From NCBI GenBank assembly GCA_907165135.1, contig OU015568.1:15201208-15265207 (forward strand): DNA of 64,000 nucleotides, read 5' to 3'. The notes beneath the pieces are model-generated. The model had not been told where the DNA came from, did no database searches, and saw nothing but the letters and a program-made list of their open reading frames with translations. Both the position numbers and the translations under genes were made by a program. Every line of letters begins with the position of its first letter. The stretch's first letter is position 1. Below are positions 1 through 12,586 of this stretch, in pieces. This DNA comes from Oikopleura dioica. Lineage: Eukaryota > Chordata > Appendicularia > Copelata > Oikopleuridae.

Positions 1-726
1 AATAATTGAAAAAACTGTTTCTGATATGTTTAACAAGAAATAGTAAAATAGCCATTTCTAGAAAAATTTTATCTGTCGAAAAAACTTCTCTCGTCGTTTT
101 GTGAGCAGCCGCCGCGCTGCCACGCAAAACGCTTCCCCTTGTCCGAGCGGAGGACTCATCTCACGCGAGAAATGGAAGAGCGCCAGATTGAAAACAATCT
201 TTTAACCTTCTCATCGGTTGAGTGGCTTGTAATTAAGTAAAATTATGATATCTCTTATCTTCATGGACGTTCATTCTGTCTAGTAGAAGCATTGAAATTT
301 GTTTATAATTAATGCAAGTACTTTCTCATCATTATGGTCAAGGTAGGATCCTTTTTCGATAATGCTTGTGATGGACGATTTGATGAACATCCAAAAAGAG
401 AATTAGCGAAATTTCATAAATGCGGCTGCTTTCAATTCCATAACCATACGGCCTTTTTTAATCATGATAATCGAGCATGCAGAAACATTGTCTCATTCTT
501 GATTGAAGTGCGTCTCTTGAATATTTAACTTTCCAAACCAACGGCCCTAAGGACACATATCGTCCGATGAGAACCCTTTTATAAAGAGATGAAGTCAGTG
601 AAGGAAACAGCCGGGTATTCAAAAATCAACCAAAATGACAACGAAAGGATTCGTATGAAGATTAAGTCGCTTCTAAGATCGTACCATTATCATTAATCCC
701 TCTTCTATGTCTTCCAAATTAAAACA

Positions 727-1155
727 TTGATTGACGCGGGTAGTCAAATTAGCCTCAGACTATTGAACACTGTAATATCTCCACTAAATCCACAAAATAG
801 AAAAGAGGTGCATTTCGGCCCGCAACGAAAAGCCGAGTTACCAGCAGTTAGCGAGATTTACAAGGCTTCCCTAAAAGCCGGCCTTGCCCCGCTACAGCTC
901 GCCGAGGCTCATGAGCTCTTGATGAAAATGCCCGAGAATGAAGAAGACGTCGACTCAGATATTGGCTTGGATCAGCCACAAGCAAGCCAATGCAAGGCCG
1001 TTGTTATCGCGATCATTGTCATTTGCATTGTTTTTGCAAGCATAGCTTTTAGCGCTTTCATTTCGCTTAGAACAGGTTTGGAAAATAATGTCTTCACTTC
1101 CACAGCCATTATTCAATTCAGGAATCGCGACTATGTCTTCCACATCGCCAACTGA
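727..1155 (+). CDS. Possible single-pass membrane protein exon, unknown
   Basis: This open frame of about 140 codons ends at a TGA. Its first codon is not ATG, so it may be an internal exon, or translation may begin at an internal ATG near 920. It has an acidic stretch (NEEDVDSD), then a hydrophobic segment (VVIAIIVICIVFASIAFSAF) of about 20 residues that looks like a transmembrane helix, and a short tail. I recognise no family. A similarly organised small membrane protein follows at 1548-2029, so the two could be related or be parts of one transcription unit. Upstream, 1-726 shows no convincing coding exon. Confidence is low because the start and splicing are undefined. Confidence 0.3.
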   Translation: MIDAGSQISLRLLNTVISPLNPQNRKEVHFGPQRKAELPAVSEIYKASLKAGLAPLQLAEAHELLMKMPENEEDVDSDIGLDQPQASQCKAVVIAIIVICIVFASIAFSAFISLRTGLENNVFTSTAIIQFRNRDYVFHIAN

Positions 1156-1547
1156 AAATTGCACTGTAGTGTCTGAGAAAAACGAAACTATTTGCTGATG
1201 CCATGTTGCTGTCTAATAATAAATATGTTCCTTAATAAATAATAAGTTATCAGTGCAGCATAAATTATAATAAGCTCATTCCAATATTGTCCTTCCTGTC
1301 TAAAAGTTACTGTTAGAGAGCCATTTCCTTTTCGTAAGATAGAGAGCTTATTTGTTGTTTCTGTCCCTTTTTTGAGACTAGAGAAGAAATGTGAAAATAC
1401 TTGGTACCACTTTGAGTTTAATTATAGTAGACTTAGTACTATGTATTTTGACTTGTGTACCAGGAAGTTTATGCTACAAACTAATTTCATTGTCAGCTAA
1501 TTTTGTATAGGGAGCAAATATTTCTTTACAGGCCTCCGGCCAGAGGA

Positions 1548-2029
1548 ATGCCTATTTTAATGCTTCGAAAATGCTCAAAAGAAAATTCAATTACGAGAGA
1601 AAAGGTTTACAGTTGATGCTGGGCTCGGAAGCCTGTGTTGAAAACCTAACTCAAAGTGAAAACAAAGTATTTCTTAACATTTCTGGATACAGCCCTTTTA
1701 CGAGAATAAAGATGAATCAACCAACTTTTCACATGGAGAATCGAAGAGAGAAGTTTTGTATCATCATAGGAACACTGCTCGAAAGAATCGCCAGTAGTTA
1801 CAGTAGCATTCATTAGAAGAGAGGAAGCTTTCAGAGCAGTTCTAGTCGTCATTCTCGTCATATTCATTTTCTACATTTTATACCTCGAACATGCAGATGC
1901 AGTCATGGGGAGAAAGCTGGAAGATGAAGGGCCAGGACTCAACTATGGTAAGAAGAAAAACGTCTGTGTTAATCGGTTTCAGGAAAATTCTCATCAAGGA
2001 GCTGGAAATCATCATCTAAAGAAGATTGA
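1548..2029 (+). CDS. Small single-pass membrane protein, unknown
   Basis: Three exons can be joined in frame: 1548-1604, 1770-1947 and 1983-2029, with introns of 165 and 35 nt that both have GT-AG ends. The predicted product is about 93 residues. It has a short N-terminus, one hydrophobic helix (VLVVILVIFIFYILYL), a middle with charged residues, and a Ser/Lys-rich end (SSRSWKSSSKED). The ATG follows a TTTACAG acceptor by about 15 nt, which would suit a trans-spliced 5' end. I do not recognise the family. The reading rests on splice consensus and frame only; the 35-nt intron is short even for this genome. About 740 nt without an obvious gene follow. Confidence 0.45.
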
Positions 2030-2769
2030 GATCTCGTATTCAGAGCACCAACGAATTCAAGGGAGGTTGCCTTATTTTGATGAACTTTTCAATTTTCAAT
2101 AATTGAATAACAAAGTCGATATTTACCGATGCGTTTAAAATTAAGGGCACCCGCTAAAGACCGCATCAACAATTTAAACATAAGCGAGACATGAAAATTG
2201 CGTTTGATTCAATCATTTCAATTACTGTTACTATGTATCAAATGACGAAAAATTCCGAGTGATACTTCTTACACAACTTGCTGCCTCTTACTGCTCATTT
2301 GATTTGGGAATAAATATAATTTGATGATTTATCTAATTCTAGTGCGTGGCGTCCCCTCCAAAGACAGAGACAAAAGGCCAAGTGTCCTAGCGATTCCCTG
2401 AGGGCTCTTTTCGATTGGTCGAATAGAACTTGTATAAAAATTTGACATGGAGGAGTTCTAGAGACATATAAAACTTGTGCAAATAGAAAATGAATGTGCG
2501 ACAACAAGTGAAACGTGATTTGGCACTAGAAAAAAATCGATGGCGATTTTTTACAGACTCGGCTCAAAGGGCCCACGCGAGTGAGCGAGCGCCCCGCTAC
2601 CACACCGCGTTTTTACCACACCGGGCGCCACATGAGTACCGCACCTACCGATCCGCCGCATCGAGACTTCGGCTCGAGATTGCTCCGGATTGGTTGGTTT
2701 TTATTTCCCTTTTTTCGAAGAGAAAATTTGTCAATTTTTTAATGTTCAAAGAAACTCGTTGAAATAATC

Positions 2770-5700
2770 ATGGATTCTGATGATGACACGCCCCTAGGAT
2801 TGGTCGAAAAGAAAAATGCTCAAAACGTGTGGGCACGAAATTTCTTGAATAGTAGATTTTTGATTGGCTCATCAATTTCTCAACACTCCCGATTTTCTAG
2901 TTTCACACCGAATTCTCATTGCGTGCCTAAGATTTACCCCCGGGCCAGATTTTTGTTTGCTCAAGAGAAAAAATAGCGATCGATGAATATCATTTCTGAC
3001 CAAAAAAAGATTCCCTCCTCAACCGAAAACCTAAAGCACAGTCACAGCCAAAGTCCCTTTTCACACGATGGCAATCAATCACCGACAAAGTTTACGCGAT
3101 CAAAGTTCAAAATACAACTCAATCCGAGCTTACCCCAGCTAATCGTGCTTTACTTGAAGGTATTTTCCTCTTTTTTGGTTTTCGCTAACTTTGTTTTTTT
3201 TTAGAAAATCTGGAGTATGACGAATCCAAATATTTTGTCAGTTTGACAAATGTCATCCTAGTCCAGCTCGTCGAAAAGCCAAAAGAAAAGAGTGAGTGCG
3301 ACGAAAACAAAGAGAATCAGCCAGTGGCCACCCAGAATGGCGAGAACAGTGAAGCTCCAGAAAACACCGTAGAAGAAAATGGAATTCATGAAAACGGAAT
3401 CCAGGAAATCGAAGATTCAGATGACGAAGAGAATAAGAAAGATTATGTTGAAGAATGCGACGATGATAGTGACGAAGACAACTTCGTTTTCGGCGAAATC
3501 GAAACAGTCACAACTGAAACTTTTAATAAATTCGTAAATGATTCTGAATTGACTGTCAAACGCGTTGTGGATGATACGAATGAAACGAGAAGTGTTGGAG
3601 GAAAATCAAAATCAGCTTCTGAGCGATCAACGCCAGTGATAACACACGAGGAAAACGGCATTACAACTATCGACAGCTCGGACGATGAAGACTCCAACCA
3701 AAAGAAGACCAACGAAGACAGGCCCGTGCTACTGAAAAGCGAGCACGACAGTAATGTTTCGAGCCCCTTGCTGTTGAGTGAGAAAGAAAACTCCGACCTC
3801 GTCGCCGCTTGCGAAAAAGTTGCTGGGAACAAAGAGAAACGAGCGGAAACACCATTCGATAGCAGTAAGCCAGATTCAGCACAAGAAGAAAGCGATGATG
3901 ATTTGATCGAAGTTGTTCAAACCAGGCAGCCGGAAATCGACACGTTTTGGTGCATCGAAAACGGGAAAATCTACGCGTCCAAAGCTGTTCCTCCTTCTTT
4001 CCAGCTAAAGTCGAGCCCTCCCAATCCCGATGTCGACCTAAGCGTTGGCGGTTTGTACTACAAGATCTACGCGGCCATCCAAGAGCGTCGCCAAGCCCAG
4101 GAATACAGAATCAAGCCAATTTACATCGCTCATCGACGGCTTTACCTCGCTGCTGATCAGAAAAACTACTCAACTACGATTGCCTTCATGGAGGCTGCGA
4201 AAGAAGCTTACCTTGACAAACTGGTTGATGAAGATATCGACCTGAGCGCCAATACTTTCTGTCGCGATTGTTTCCGTGTCTTTCCTACCGGCTTCGATCT
4301 TCAAGTCCACCGCGAACTCGTTCACAGTGTTCAGCACGCAGCTACTTGCCGCGTTTGCGAGTTCAACTTTGGCCAGCCCGCGACGTTACTAAAGCACATG
4401 GCCGCCGTTCACTCCAAGAAGCCGACCAGCCATCAGCCCGGACTGAGGGAAGTAATGGGAGCTTACAAATGTCACGTGTGCAAGTTCTGCTCCCCTTTGT
4501 ATTCTGAATTGATTCGCCACTTCAAGGAGTACCATTCTAAATCCGGCTGGCTTTTGTGTCCCTTCTGCATTCGCTGCTTCTCCAGCGACGTCCAGTATGA
4601 AAATCATCTACAAGTGCATATCAACAAGGCGAAGTTCTACAGATGTCAAAGTTGCCGGCTTGTCTTTGAATCAGAGCAAACTCGATCGCGGCACGAAATG
4701 GAAATGCATGGTAGAGAGAAGTGGATGCAGGTAGAGCCTAATCCACATGTTCCGATTGGAACAAAAGTTTGGGTTAGAGGAGAGCCCGATTGTCGATCAA
4801 AATTGGTTGATACGGAAGGTCTGGAAGATAACCAAGCTGTGCGGGCCTTGTGCCTTCGAGATTGCAGTAAAGAAAGCAGCAAGCAGAATATCTCTGGCGG
4901 AAAGAGAAAAGCACTTCCTAAGGGAGTCGAGAAACTCGTACCGAAACATCTCGTTGTGGCGAAAAAGGCATTCAGAGAAGAAGTCTTGTCGACGAAAAGA
5001 AGGTCGCAGGCTGTCTTAACGACGACGGAGAAGTCGGACGAAGAAATCGTCCGGAAAGAAATTGAGAAAAATGATAAAATAAAGTTGATCCCGGTTGAAG
5101 AAGGTGGACAGGGATGGAAAGTCCCCCAGCCCAACAGGAATAATTTCCCGCACATGATGAGCGAACTATTTTATTTCTGCTCTGAAGCAACTGATGAGAC
5201 ACCTGCATTTCCATTGATGCCTTCAATGGAAGAGACCAACGCGATCAAAGTAGAAATTCTGGCAGAAGAAGAGAAAATGGACGCGACAGGCGAATCGGAT
5301 GAATCTCCAGTCAATCAATTCGAGGGAAGCGGTTTCGCAGACGTCAAGACCGATCCGATGTTCTCGCTTTCAGATGTGAAGAAAGAAAAGTCGATTTTCG
5401 ACATTGAACAAGAAAACGAGATACTGAAGAAACAAGGCGTCAGAGATACAGCTCTCGAAGACATAAATATGGACGGAAAATATCACGAATGCGTTGAGTG
5501 CAAGACAAAATTCGCTTCCGGAGCAGAGCTGATAGCTCATTTTCTCCTCAAGCCGATAAAGACAGCCGCCGGTTCTTGGGATACGCACTGCCCTGTGCTC
5601 GGTGCTGATCGAAAAAGTGAGCAGTCTAAAGGTGTTTTCAAAGTCTTACTGAAACTTTTTCTAGGTTTGGAATTACGTGAAGACGCCCCCTCAATGCTAA

Positions 5701-7470
5701 AATACTTGACGGCGGCCTTGGAGCCAGTTTGGAACAACGAACCACGAAATGACATCAAGAAGAGTTACCCCGAAGGGATCCTCTGCTCGTGTGGTTTTCA
5801 CGACAAAGACTACACGGATGCAACAGCAGTAGTCAAGCACATCCAGCGCTATCCAAAACACACCTTGATCGTAAGCGACGATATCTTTCTCCGTCAATCA
5901 TTTGCCTATTTTTAGATCCCGGAAAGTCAGGCTCACAAGGATTCTATCTTTGAAAACCAGCAAAGAAAACGGCTGAAGCAAATGATCCAAGGTAAAAATC
6001 TGAATTTCCTTGACCAATTGTAAACTTTCTCTTTCAGCACATGCTACGAAAAATCAACTCGTTGCCGATCTTGATCTGTCTATAACAGACAAACTAACGA
6101 TGAAGCAGAAGTATCTCGAGGATCAAGACGACATGGAGGAGCTCATGGAAACTCTGCCTGAAGAAATGAAAAAACTTCAGGGAACGATTCAGTTCAAAAG
6201 GAGAGTTGACAAGTCGACTTTGGAAGACAGGCCGTTGCATAAAGAGGAGAGGAGTATTGTCCTTGCCGCGGACGGTCCTAACTTAGAGTCCGTCATTCAA
6301 TCGAGACTGGTAAATCTTCTTTTATTTACAATTTCATAAAATGCTTATTTTTCAAGGTATCATCCGTGAAAATTCCGAGAAAGCTCGACCGCTCTATCCA
6401 ATCTATTTTCAAGAAGAGAGTCTCGGACATCGAGACGCAGAAACAACTTGAGGCCCAGCAGAAAAAACTCGCTCAGAGCCAAAGCACCCAAAAACTCGCG
6501 CTCGGGTTGCAGAATCATGCTCCTATCAAGCCAAATTATCTGCCTGTCGGTAGGCCGGCGAAGACTGTTTCATACACGCCTGTTTCGCAGGAGTATATTC
6601 TGCAGCATAGTTCTAGCAGAAGCAATGCGGTAACGAATGTGACGCAAACCTACAGAACAGTGAACAGCTACCAAAACAGCACCACTTCAACGAATTCTGC
6701 TCAAAGGGTCGAGTTTACTCAACTCAACAGACCGCCGAGTCAACAGAAAAGCTACAACTACACTCCATCCAATTACAGTAGAAATCAGAGCCCAGTGAAT
6801 CAGAGATCCCCTATCAACCAGAATACAGGTCCCAAAGCAAGAGCGGAAACCCTCTGCGGCAGATTGCCAAGAAGTGCTACAACACATCGTGGCCCGGTAA
6901 CGCCAGCAGATTGTAAATTTCCCATGGTTTCTCATAAATGCATTCACGTCGAGATTATTCCTTCTGACGATGCCAAGAGTAAGGTCAAGCTTCTTATCCT
7001 ATATTTATGATTACTTTAGAATTTGCAAACATAGACCAGTACGAAATCATGTTCAAAGGAAAGAAGCAACCCAACATCTACAAAGTTCGGCCAAGCATCA
7101 AAGTCGTGAAGCTGATCGGTCTCCAGTCGGATACGCTGTATGAAATTAAAGTTTATGCCACTCGACATGGAGGTATCAAACTTCAAACTGTCTCTTGAAA
7201 TTACTTTGTATTTAGTTCGTTCGCCGCCGCTTATCAGAAACGTTCGAACGCCGAAAAAGCCCAGAGGTGATTACTTGCAAGCGCTAATTTCTTAATAATT
7301 TATTTATGATTCGTTTGTTATCCGATCTACCGATCGATAAAAGATTCTAAAAAGAGAGAAACTACCTCAATTCCTGTGGGAAGAAAAAATAACGCGTATT
7401 TTGAAGAGAAAATCATAACATTTGATATTTAGGTGTTGTTGCCTCGGGCGAAATCATCGAGCTGGATTAG
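2770..7470 (+). CDS. POGZ/ZNF280-like multi-C2H2 zinc-finger protein
   Basis: Nine exons (2770-2797, 3010-3159, 3205-5870, 5916-5991, 6038-6309, 6357-6978, 7020-7172, 7216-7266, 7433-7470) give about 1,351 residues. The N-terminal third is acidic. A cluster of C2H2-type fingers at 4250-4720 includes TCRVCEFNFGQPATLLKH, YKCHVCKFCSPLYSELIRH, LLCPFCIRCF and YRCQSCRLVF, the pattern I associate with POGZ and ZNF280 proteins, which are nuclear chromatin factors. A further finger (HECVECKTKF) lies at about 5490. Past 5916 comes a Gln/Ser/Asn-rich linker and a C-terminal beta-type module at 7020-7200 (YEIMF, LQSDTLYEIKVYATRHG) resembling fibronectin type III. The first intron appears to be GA-AG. No transposase domain like that of vertebrate POGZ is present. 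It is possible that the exons after 5916 belong to a separate gene, but all joints keep frame. Confidence 0.75.
2798..3009 (+). other. Probable GA-AG intron
   Basis: Exon 1 of the zinc-finger gene ends CCCCTAG and the intron would begin GATTGG. It ends CCAAAAAAAG before ATTCCC. No GT donor gives an obvious in-frame join to the next exon. Just inside the ends, TTGGTC pairs with GACCAA. See the finding on GA-AG introns. Confidence 0.55.
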
Positions 7471-7871
7471 GTTGTCATGAAAAGCCTTCAGTCTTTCCTA
7501 TTTAAATTCTGATACTCCCGTATTGCTTACTATACTCTTTTCTTGCCAATTTACAGAGAAATCTAAGAATAGTAGTATTTATCTACATTTAAACTAGTTG
7601 ATGGTCATTAAAATGGCCATCTAGCGCCTTGTTTCATTTTTGTCAATTCTGTATTTTAAATTATTCTTTCTTGTAAAAATTATTTAAAATTTAAACATTT
7701 AAGTTTATTCTAGTTATTTCACCATTTATCATTTACCACTGCCATGTTAATTAAAAACATTGCTCAAAATACAAAATCAGAAAGGATGTTTTGTCTATTG
7801 TTTTCTTCTTTTAGAGTGTTGAGAGAAAAAAAGCGCTATTCAAGAAGAGGTTTGTTCAAAATAAAAGAAAA

Positions 7872-8646
7872 ATGTCGACCTCACTTGAAGCGAGCAAAGT
7901 ATTCCTCCTCTCGCTGCCCCAAGAGCTGACGCAAATCCGCGAGAAACTTCAAGAGCAAGAGCGCGAGCTCAAACAAATTGTCGAAAACCTATCGCTGAAT
8001 ACTTCCCTGAACAACTCAAGTCCTAATCTATCGAAGAATGAAATTTCTCTCATCAAGGTTTCTTTCACTCCATCCATCTATTCCCACTCATGATCCTTTT
8101 TGCAGGAAAAATCCGAAAACTGCCGCGTGGTTGACATTGGTGCCCCCAAACTGCGCCCAATGAAGAAGCCAGAAGACATCAAGATATCCCCCAAGAAGAA
8201 GATCAATTCTCAAAGTACACAAAAGCCGAAGATGTATGAAACATCAACAAAGTCGCATCCCGCCCCACCTCCTCCATCCTCAGTAATGCGTGAGAACTCA
8301 GTGAAGAAATACTCAATTAAAAAGCGAAATGACGGAGGAGTCTATGTCGAAACCAAATATCTGCACAATGTACTGAGATCTTTCAAAAGTACCATCAAAA
8401 AATCAATTTCAGAACGGGTCCAGCGGATCCAACGAAAACTCGCCCCGAAACTTCCGTCCTCCCAATCGCGTACCTTCTTCGAAACTGTCGCAAGGCCAAG
8501 TGCAAAAAGAAGATATCACCGAGCGAAAATGCCCCGTGTGCTCTTACTACTTCCCAAACCTATCTGTTCAAGAGTTTCAAGAGCACGTTGAAACTCACTT
8601 CGAAGATGATCCCACCGATTTCTTCGAGTTGACACATGTTGAATGA
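7872..8646 (+). CDS. UBZ1-type zinc-finger, coiled-coil protein
   Basis: Three exons (7872-8057, 8106-8369, 8413-8646) with 48- and 43-nt GT-AG introns encode about 227 residues. The N-terminus is a short predicted coiled coil (LTQIREKLQEQERELKQIVE). A basic, Pro-rich middle follows. The C-terminus is a single zinc finger, CPVCSYYFPNL...FQEHVETHF, which matches the C-x2-C...H-x3-H ubiquitin-binding (UBZ1) fingers at the ends of TAX1BP1 and CALCOCO2. Those proteins link ubiquitin to autophagy and NF-kB control, but here only the finger and coiled coil are shared, so function is inference. The last exon's frame is fixed by the intact finger. The p24 gene begins 118 nt downstream with an acceptor just before its ATG, so the pair may be one operon. 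Confidence 0.7.
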
Positions 8647-8763
8647 TTTTCCTTCCAATCTCTTCCATTTTCTTCTGTTTGATTCTCTTTGAAATTTCAA
8701 TTCCTTGAACAATTCTTAATTTCACGATTTGGAGCGTCTCGCTGATAGTTTATTTCGTAGAAG

Positions 8764-9588
8764 ATGAAATTGTTATCGTTGTTGTTCCCTCTTTCGATGG
8801 GAATGTATTTCCACATGCCTCCTGGCCACAAAAAGTGTATCAAGGAAGAGATTCACAAGGACGTCGTCGTTACTGGTGAATTTGAGGCGAAAGAATCCCC
8901 CGGCCACAGGGTTAGTTATCGCTAATTCGAACGCCTCCCCATTTATTTATTCGATTTTCAGGTCGACCTGAAAGTTACTGATTCGAAAGACCACATTCTC
9001 TACCAAAAAGAAAACGCCGAAAATGGCAAATTCGCCTTCACTACCGACGATCAAGATCTTTTCGAAGTCTGCTTCACTTCTGTTCGACTAGGCGGCTTCT
9101 CTAATGGTAAAAATACGATCGTTCATGCATCATTATCGACATTTTTTAGATCCCAAATCGCACGAAATCAAGCTTGTGATCAAGAAAGGCGTTGAAGCAA
9201 AAAGCTACGATGAACAGGTAATTCCGGCGGTTCCGTTTAATTACTGATTTTACGGAATTGTCTAGGCGAAGACTGAGAAATTGAAGCCACTCGAGGTCGA
9301 GCTGAGAAGACTTGAGGATCTGTCCGAGTCTATTGTCAACGGTAAGATTTCAGCCCAAGCTCCTTTTTGACATATGGGCTGCGTGAAAATCAATGTTGAT
9401 TACCGTTTTCGTCTTCAGATTTCCAGTACATGAAGACCCGGGAAGAGCAAATGCGAGACACCAACGAATCTACGAACTCACGAGTCCTCTACTTTTCCAT
9501 CTTTTCCATGTGCTGCCTCATCGGCCTCGCAACCTGGCAAGTTCTTTACCTTCGAAAGTTCTTCCAATCGAAGAAGCTCATCGATTAA
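8764..9588 (+). CDS. TMED10: p24 family cargo receptor, TMED10-like
   Basis: Five exons separated by four short introns encode a type I membrane protein of about 200 residues. It has a hydrophobic signal peptide, a GOLD-type lumenal domain ([26 protein letters not shown]), a coiled-coil stretch ([18 protein letters not shown]), one transmembrane helix ([20 protein letters not shown]), and a tail ending FFQSKKLID. The FF plus KK signals are those used by p24 proteins for COPII exit and COPI retrieval, and the ending is close to the KKLIE of TMED10. Role: cargo selection and vesicle formation between endoplasmic reticulum and Golgi. The ATG lies 3 nt behind a TTTCGTAG acceptor, which suggests trans-splicing and possible co-transcription with the gene upstream. 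Confidence 0.9.
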
Positions 9589-10016
9589 CCAACGAAAACC
9601 AACTCTGTCATGTCATCTCTACCCTGTGCTATTTTGGGCTGGTTAGAAAATTTTTAGAAAAAGAAACTACTGCTGCGAGTTCCAAAATCGTCATAACTCG
9701 TGCAAATATTGTGCAATACCGTATACTAAACAAAACTATTTCTGAATTATTGCTTATATAGGATATTATTTCTTGCATCAATAAATAGACGTCCGTTCAA
9801 AAGTTCTTTTTGTGAGAAGTTTTTGCTTTCCACAAATGTTTGTTTCGTATCTTTTTCTGTTGTTTTTTATTTATTTATCAATAGTGGTGTTTGAAAAAGA
9901 TGGCAGAAGGCATGAAGGTGTCTTTTTGAAGTACAAAGAGTAGCGTCTATAATCGGTTATTAAATAATCGTACATGTGAGTAAGCAAGTGAGGAAACGAG
10001 TCTCCGTGTGGATAAG
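9589..10016. other. Convergent intergenic region
   Basis: This is the shared 3' region of the p24 gene (+) and the chromodomain-like gene (-). It is AT-rich, with possible polyadenylation signals such as AATAAA near 9780. I see no coding exon. Confidence 0.6.
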
Positions 10017-11546
10017 CTAGGCTTGTGCTGGAATGAACTGGACCTCGGCAGAGTCATCGGCTTTGCAGAGAGTTTTCGGAGCAGTCCAGGGGGTGTAGCC
10101 GCTGAGGAAGGCTTCGGCGTATCGATCTTCCCAGTCAGGCAGTCCGTCGTCCTTATTTGGCATTGGAAAGCACTTCTTCCGCCTCAAGCTCCTTTCGATC
10201 AGCTCCCGGTCAACGCCAACAAGATTACCTAGAATCGATTGAAAACGGGAAATGGGCAAATCTGAATTACCTTGAACTTCAGCCGACCAGAGGGAACCGT
10301 TGTCGCGGAAAGGGTCTTTCCATTTGATCCAAATTCGCAGCTCAGATTCGGGCTTCAGGACCCACTTCTCTTTGATCACCACTCTTTCACCAACCCTTCT
10401 TCGGCTCTTGGTTTTCTCCCATTCGAGGCAGAGGCCACCGACGTGCTAAAAAAAGTTCGTTATCGTATACTTGTTTAATTGGCGTTAATTGTTATAATAA
10501 CAAAATTAGCGATAAGATTATCTCACCTCGACCTCCCATTCTCTATCGGGGTCGTTGTAGCTTTGATCTGAAGTAGACGCTTCCTCTTCCTGAATCGCCT
10601 TGGCAGCTTTTTCATTTCTTCTTCGCTTCGAGAGGATAGAAGGATCATTCATGAAGCCCTTGGTGGTAGTCTTTCCAGTCTTTTGCTTCTTTTTTGAAGG
10701 CTTCTGATCATCTTCGGCGGCGCGTTTCTTCTGCTGAGTTCGGCGATCCTTTGCTCTAGGATTGATGACCTCGACGGGTTGAGGTTCTGCTTGCATTCGG
10801 ACGGCTTTTATCGAATTACGCTTCGCGGATTTTGGTCGTTTGGCGGAGCGTGGCGCGTCCGAGGTGTTAAAAATAGGAGTAGCCGCTGATGTTGAAGGCT
10901 CATTGATTGATGCATTCCTTTCGGCTACCGGAGTTTCGTTCCCAGCGAATTTGACCGTCTTTTCTTCCTTCTCTCGAGATGTCTTATTCTTCTGAATTAT
11001 TCGTTATCTTTACTGGATGAATAGTCGACTTACCGTCAATTTTGGCTTCGGTAACACAGAAGCAGGTTTTGGAGAAGCGGACGTCCGTCTTGTCTCATCA
11101 GTTTTCTTGTCTGTCTTTGAAGATTTTGTAGCCTGAGAACAATCGTAACATTCGGTTTATTGACACAAATTATTACCTTTTTAGCTGCTGGAGTTGTTTC
11201 GGCGTCTTCTTGGAGAAGAGCTTGAGCCTTGAAAAAAAAATAAAAAGCTTGCTTTGGTAGACAAACTTACCATTCCATAGAGTCTCCTAGCGCCAGTTGC
11301 GAAAGAGACGTCATTAAGAACTCCATTCAGGGTGGAAGTTGTTGATTGCTCTCTTGGGATGGGGGTTGTTGAGCGAGAAGGTCCTGGAGAATCGTCGACG
11401 GTCAGATCAATGACTGGCTCCTTCTTGACAATGGGTGCTCGGTCGTATGTTGGTTTTAGCGGAGCATTGTCTTTCGGTGGTTCTGTGACTGCTTTACGAA
11501 GCATCTTCGTCACACATTTGTTCCCGGTTTTCCTCGCTTTTGGCAT
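10017..11546 (-). CDS. SUMO-interaction-motif protein with divergent chromodomain
   Basis: Six exons on the minus strand (11271-11546, 11177-11227, 11034-11132, 10527-10991, 10271-10444, 10017-10228) join in frame through GT-AG introns, giving about 424 residues. The N-terminal half is basic and disordered. It contains a SUMO-interaction motif, VIDLTVDDSP, and nuclear-localisation-like runs (KKKQKTGK, SKRRRNEK). The C-terminal part reads EWEVEHV, about 30 inserted residues, IWIKWKDPF, then SLWSAEVQGNLVG and ELIERSL, in the order of chromodomain strands (Y/EVEKI, YLVKWKGF, TWEPEENL, LIEEF). I read this as a chromodomain with an insertion and a lost aromatic cage position. That is inference. 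Likely nuclear and chromatin-associated. Whether it binds methyl-lysine cannot be judged. Confidence 0.55.
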
Positions 11547-12586
11547 CTCTGAAGTTCTCTTATCAAAAACTATTTCCGTTTATGACAGATTATGTGGTAA
11601 TGATTCTGTCGAGCTGGAGCGGCTGCTTTTATAGTAGAATGGGTGCTCGCGAGCGCCATCCTTTGATTTCCGATGGCGCTGATTTTAAAATAACTAGTGT
11701 GGGCGTGATTATTCATCTCTGATTTCGAAATTTTAAAATTATGCCTCGACGAAAATTCGATCAAATTTGCTTACCTTCTCGATTTTTCTATTGCAAAATA
11801 TTCTAAAATTCTAAAAATAGTTCGTACCTGAGTCCTTGAATGAGTAGTCTGAGAATCGATAAATGCGATAGTGGGCAAGGTTGAGCGCACTGGCTCCCCC
11901 ATTTTCCCTTCTGACTTTCCCTTTCTCATGAACCTAGCTGCATGGAGCGAATAACAACCGTGCATACAAATGACTCATCCATTCCAAATGATTCATAGTG
12001 GCTATTCATCAAACCTTATGCATATTGATTGGGTATCAGTTACTGAATCTGCTCACGTGAGGTGTGAAACGAAATTCATAACCGGAAAAATCATAACCTG
12101 ATCTATCATTTATTGGTTCGTTATTAGTTTTCGGTCATTTTTATTGCAAAAGAGATGCAGGATCAGAGATGTGCCTCGATCAAGTCAAACAGAAACTGAT
12201 ACGATTCTTGACACCCTTGTTCAATCAGAAAGAATCGCGACCGGATAATGCTTCAATTAGTCTTGCTGGGATCTGTTTGCTGGCCAAACTTGTTATGAAA
12301 TCCGGTATTGTTTTTACTGTCAAAGTTTATTAATGACGTCAGTAAGATTCTATCAGTGGAATATTCAAATCTGCCCTTGGAAATAATGAGCAATAAATAC
12401 TTGGTGGTGCAGTCAGGATAGCCCGCGGCCGAGTCCACTCACTTTTTTCTCCACCAAAGCCACAAGCAGCTGAATTCGCATACACTGCACGAGAATCCTT
12501 CAAATCAACTATGCAAAAGTTAGATGAGATTTTTCCATTGTAATTGAAGTGTTTCTCGTACTCAGTAGAACTGAGCCAGTGAAATT
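11547..12586. other. Divergent intergenic / promoter region
   Basis: This interval of about 1 kb lies between the divergently transcribed chromodomain-like (-) and tetraspanin-PDZ (+) genes and must hold both promoters. I see no convincing coding exon. A possible acceptor (GTACTCAG) lies about 20 nt before the tetraspanin ATG. Confidence 0.5.

Noticed and set aside
334-528. 64-codon Cys/His-containing plus-strand frame
   Set aside because: Spacing does not match a known zinc module and there is no splice or neighbour support.
3443-3832. Ser-rich minus-strand frame
   Set aside because: Antisense of the acidic GAA/GAT-rich N-terminus of the zinc-finger gene.
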